A stretch of 9,005 bases of DNA from an uncultured Ruminococcus sp. (GTDB lineage Bacteria > Bacillota > Clostridia > Oscillospirales > Ruminococcaceae): positions 1-9,005 of the forward strand of contig CAMWRC010000035.1 in the NCBI GenBank assembly GCA_947176565.1, read 5' to 3'. The first letter of the stretch is position 1, and the number at the start of each line of letters is the position of its first letter. Position numbers and translations under genes: made by a program. Shown here one piece after another: positions 6,765-9,005 of the stretch. Under the pieces are notes generated by a model. The model worked only from the letters and a program-made list of their open reading frames with translations, was not told the origin of the DNA and made no database searches.

Positions 6765-7964
6765 TTAATAGTCCAGAATATGACCCATTCTGTCGCGTTT
6801 TGTCCTGAGATAGAATAAATCATAATCAGTAGCGTCAACCTGAATCGGCACACGCTCCTTTATTTCAAGCCCGAATCCGCTGAGACCGTACACCTTATCA
6901 GGATTATTGGTGAGCAGACGAAGCGTTTTACAGCCGAGTTCACGGAGAATCTGCGCGCCGATGTAATATTCACGCATATCGCCCGGAAATCCGAGTGCAA
7001 TATTTGCGTCAAGTGTATCCATGCCGTTATCCTGAAGTTCATATGCACGGAGCTTGTTTACAAGTCCGATACCGCGTCCTTCCTGTCTCATATAGAGCAG
7101 AATACCTCTGCCCTCTTTTTCAATCTGAGCCATAGCCGCAGCAAACTGCTGTCCGCAGTCGCATTTCAGCGAGCCAAAAGCATCTCCTGTAAGACATTCC
7201 GAATGAACACGGCACAGAACATTTTCGCCGTCTCCGATATCGCCCTTGACGAGAGCAACATGATGTTCGCCGTTAAGCCGGTTCACAAAGCATACAGCTC
7301 TAAATTCGCCGTATTTTGTAGGCAGCTTCGTATCTGCCGCGCGCTCAACAAATGTCTCATGAATTTTTCTGTATTCTTTCAGTGCCTGAATGGTTATGAA
7401 TTTCATACCCCATTCTTTCGATTTTTCCTGCAATTCTCCGGAACGCATCATAGTGCCGTCATCGCGCATTATCTCACAGCACAATCCGCATTCTTTGAGT
7501 CCTGCAAGTCTCATCAAATCAACTGTTGCTTCCGTATGACCCTCACGCTCCAGCACGCCGTTTTTCTTTGCAGTCAGCGGAAACATATGACCCGGACGGC
7601 GGAAATCCTCCGGCTTTGCGTTGTCATCGGCAGCCATTCGTGCGGTAAATCCGCGTTCTTCGGCGGAAATTCCGGTAGTGGTATCAACATGGTCTATTGA
7701 TACAGTAAAAGCTGTGCAGTGATTATCCGTGTTGCAGTCAACCATCTGCGGCAGATTCAGTTTACGGCACAATTCCGCACTCATAGGCATACAGATAAGA
7801 CCCTTTGCATGAGCAGCCATGAAATTGACATTTTCGGTATCAGCAAATTGTGCAGCGCAAATCATATCGCCCTCATTTTCCCTGTCCTCGTCATCGGTAA
7901 CAAGGATAATTTCGCCATTACGCAGAGCTTCAAGAGCTTCCTCAACCGTATTGTATTCAAACAT
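6765..7964 (-). CDS. ribBA: Bifunctional 3,4-dihydroxy-2-butanone 4-phosphate synthase / GTP cyclohydrolase II
   Basis: This 399-residue fusion supplies both precursors of riboflavin. Residues 1-200 are the RibB domain, converting ribulose 5-phosphate to dihydroxybutanone phosphate: [10 protein letters not shown] (24-33, acidic metal-binding loop), RPGH with H126, and G-H143-T-E-A. Residues from about 205 to 399 are the RibA domain, which opens GTP: zinc cysteines C257, C268 and C270 in [18 protein letters not shown], the [11 protein letters not shown] motif (291-301), and the TNNPDK segment (352-357). All key residues of both domains that I can recognise are present, so both activities should be intact. 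The start has AAGGGGGT about 5 nt upstream. The preceding gene ends only 12 nt away, so there is no room for an FMN riboswitch leader directly in front. ribD and ribE are not in the window. Confidence 0.97.
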   Translation of the reverse strand: MFEYNTVEEALEALRNGEIILVTDDEDRENEGDMICAAQFADTENVNFMAAHAKGLICMPMSAELCRKLNLPQMVDCNTDNHCTAFTVSIDHVDTTTGISAEERGFTARMAADDNAKPEDFRRPGHMFPLTAKKNGVLEREGHTEATVDLMRLAGLKECGLCCEIMRDDGTMMRSGELQEKSKEWGMKFITIQALKEYRKIHETFVERAADTKLPTKYGEFRAVCFVNRLNGEHHVALVKGDIGDGENVLCRVHSECLTGDAFGSLKCDCGQQFAAAMAQIEKEGRGILLYMRQEGRGIGLVNKLRAYELQDNGMDTLDANIALGFPGDMREYYIGAQILRELGCKTLRLLTNNPDKVYGLSGFGLEIKERVPIQVDATDYDLFYLRTKRDRMGHILDY

Positions 7965-7976
7965 AAAAGACCCCCT

Positions 7977-8480
7977 TTAATATTCTGTAAAATTGTTGTC
8001 AGCTTTTCCAATCTGTTCAATCAAATCAAAAGTCCATTTAACATTCTTTTCAGGATTTATTATTCCCCAAAGTCCCCCCCTTGCCATATGCTTGTTGATA
8101 TAGAAATTGCTGGAACCTTGCAGAAAATCAAGCATATGACTTTGCAAATCTTTTAACAGTTTTACGTAATAATTTTTATCAGCCTGCGGAAAATACCATT
8201 CATTCCATGTACGGTTATAGTTATTCCATTCTGAAACAGGCTTTTTCAGAAATAATTCAGCCGATTTTATAACATTTTCAAAACTTGTGTAAACAAAGTA
8301 AAAAGTGGTTTCTCCCTCATTGAGTTCAATATCCTGTGCAGTACAGAAATCAATCTGAATTTTGTTTTCACGGATATATATTCGTCTGCAAAGTCCCTTG
8401 TATTTTTCGGAGTAACTTCTGTTAACTTCAATATATCCTGAACCAATCTCTATATAACGTCTTATTTCCTGAATATCCAT
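7977..8480 (-). CDS. Conserved-looking protein of unknown function
   Basis: I do not recognise this 167-residue protein. It has no signal peptide or membrane segment and looks like a soluble alpha/beta protein. An N-terminal half of short beta-like stretches (GSGYIEVNRSYSEKY, RIYIRENKIQIDFC) is followed by a helical, aromatic-rich half (VSEWNNYNRTWNEWYF, then KLLKDLQSHMLDFL). The start is the ATG at 8480, because AAGGAG (8489-8494) is 8 nt before it; an in-frame GTG at 8489 overlaps that site. It lies 12 nt from the DUF4097-like gene upstream and 12 nt from ribBA downstream, so it is probably in the same transcript. It is richer in A+T than the rib genes. The size and the Trp/Tyr-rich character resemble small immunity-type or accessory proteins, but that is only an impression. 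Confidence 0.7.
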   Translation of the reverse strand: MDIQEIRRYIEIGSGYIEVNRSYSEKYKGLCRRIYIRENKIQIDFCTAQDIELNEGETTFYFVYTSFENVIKSAELFLKKPVSEWNNYNRTWNEWYFPQADKNYYVKLLKDLQSHMLDFLQGSSNFYINKHMARGGLWGIINPEKNVKWTFDLIEQIGKADNNFTEY

Positions 8481-8488
8481 AAAAATCA

Positions 8489-8494
8489 CTCCTT
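8489..8494 (-). promoter_or_regulatory. Shine-Dalgarno site that fixes the start of the 167-residue protein
   Basis: AAGGAG lies 8 nt before the ATG at 8480 and overlaps the TAA stop of the upstream gene (8493-8495). The in-frame GTG at 8487-8489 overlaps this site and is therefore not used. Confidence 0.7.
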
Positions 8495-9005
8495 ATTTGC
8501 TGATTTTTATATCACCCACATCTGCTTTCATTTCAATAGTACATTTGCCCTCAACAATAATTTTCTTTTCCTGCTCTACAATATCTTTTTTTGAGGATAT
8601 TTCCTCATAGTTTTTACCTTGAGTATCAAGAGTGATATTACCTACATCTGATTCCATATTAACCTGAGATTTTTCAATTGTCCCAAGTAATAAATCAACA
8701 TCACCTACATTAGATTTCAAGTCAAGTTCCGTTGCGGAAAGTTCGGAGATTTCACAGTCAATATCACCTACATCTGCACTGAAATCTGATTTACCTGTTA
8801 TTGTCAGATTTTTTGCAGTTATATCACCCACATTACTTGAAATATCGAAACTTCCTGAAAATCCGCTTATATCAATATCCCCTACATCTGTTGAAATATC
8901 AAACGACTTTAAATTATCAGGCAAGATAACTTCAATATCAATTATAATATTTACTAAATTACTGTTCTCTCCGATTTTTTTACCTGTTTCCGAATCAATA
9001 AAATC
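8493..9005 (-). CDS. DUF4097-like beta-repeat protein, 5' end outside the window
   Basis: The reading frame is open from the window edge at 9005 to a TAA at 8493-8495, giving 170 residues of the C-terminal part; the start is not in the window. The protein carries six repeats centred on V-G-[D/N]-[I/V]: STDVGDIDI, SSNVGDITA, SADVGDIDC, KSNVGDVDL, ESDVGNITL and KADVGDIKI. Five are 18-21 residues apart; the last follows a charged insert (DIVEQEKKIIVEGK). This is the pattern of the DUF4097 putative adhesin domain, where each repeat forms a turn of a beta-helix. Many such proteins have an N-terminal membrane anchor or accompany envelope-stress regulators, but that part is not visible here. There is no membrane segment in the visible part. 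An internal TTG at 8924 is not a convincing start because the sequence before it continues the domain. Confidence 0.8.
   Translation of the reverse strand, partial: DFIDSETGKKIGENSNLVNIIIDIEVILPDNLKSFDISTDVGDIDISGFSGSFDISSNVGDITAKNLTITGKSDFSADVGDIDCEISELSATELDLKSNVGDVDLLLGTIEKSQVNMESDVGNITLDTQGKNYEEISSKKDIVEQEKKIIVEGKCTIEMKADVGDIKISK
8508..8893 (-). repeat. Six degenerate DNA repeats encoding the VGDI turns
   Basis: On the plus strand a short word of the form ATCACC[T/C]ACAT recurs near 8511, 8638, 8700, 8763, 8823 and 8877. Spacing is 54-63 bp apart from one gap of about 127 bp at the insert. Each copy encodes a [D/N]-V-G-[D/N] turn. Much of the DNA similarity goes beyond what the protein repeat requires, which suggests past internal duplication. 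Confidence 0.7.

Noticed and set aside
7965..7976. FMN riboswitch before ribBA
   Set aside because: Only 12 nt separate the preceding stop from the ribBA start, and I saw no conserved RFN-element sequence nearby.
7203..8156. Plus-strand open frames opposite ribBA and the 167-residue gene
   Set aside because: ribBA has unmistakable zinc and active-site motifs on the minus strand, and the plus-strand frames have no initiation signals.

Overview
The window looks like a chromosomal segment of a low-G+C Gram-positive of the class Clostridia, probably a Ruminococcus-like gut or rumen bacterium. This is inferred from the strong Shine-Dalgarno sequences (AAGGAG, GAGGTGA), a perfect TTGACA-17-TATAAT promoter, a fused ribBA gene, a lipobox-type signal peptide, and an ECF sigma factor followed by a Thr-rich membrane-anchored protein. 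No species-level marker such as rRNA is present.

Left part, plus strand (1-3950). The window opens with the C-terminal part of a protein resembling predicted nucleotidyltransferases; all three plus-strand frames upstream contain stops, so it looks like a remnant. A consensus promoter (668-696) then starts a short operon. Its genes are a polytopic membrane protein that looks like a GT-C glycosyltransferase, an ECF sigma factor whose two domains lie in different frames, and a Thr-rich, mucin-like protein that occupies the anti-sigma position. The Thr-rich protein is also split between two frames. Its frame change coincides with a perfect A_AAA_AAA slippery heptamer followed by a possible 10-bp stem, so programmed -1 frameshifting competes with a simple indel as the explanation. 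The operon ends at a hairpin at 3906-3948 that can serve both strands.

Right part, minus strand (3955-9005). One tightly spaced co-directional series runs, in transcription order: a DUF4097-like beta-repeat protein (5' end outside the window), an unrecognised 167-residue protein, ribBA, ribH, a HAD phosphatase and an M3-type zinc oligopeptidase with a lipoprotein signal. Gaps are 12, 12, 28, 8 and 2 nt, so a single transcript is likely. RibBA makes both starting units of riboflavin (dihydroxybutanone phosphate and the GTP-derived pyrimidine), and RibH joins the butanone to the processed pyrimidine to give lumazine. The reductase/deaminase (RibD) and riboflavin synthase (RibE) genes are not here, and there is no room for an FMN riboswitch directly before ribBA. 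The HAD enzyme next to ribH is a candidate for the pathway's missing phosphatase step, which is an inference.

The points most worth a second look are the twin frame disruptions in the sigma/anti-sigma pair, the possible frameshift signal, the pairing of a membrane glycosyltransferase with a mucin-like protein, and the riboflavin genes embedded behind a DUF4097 gene.
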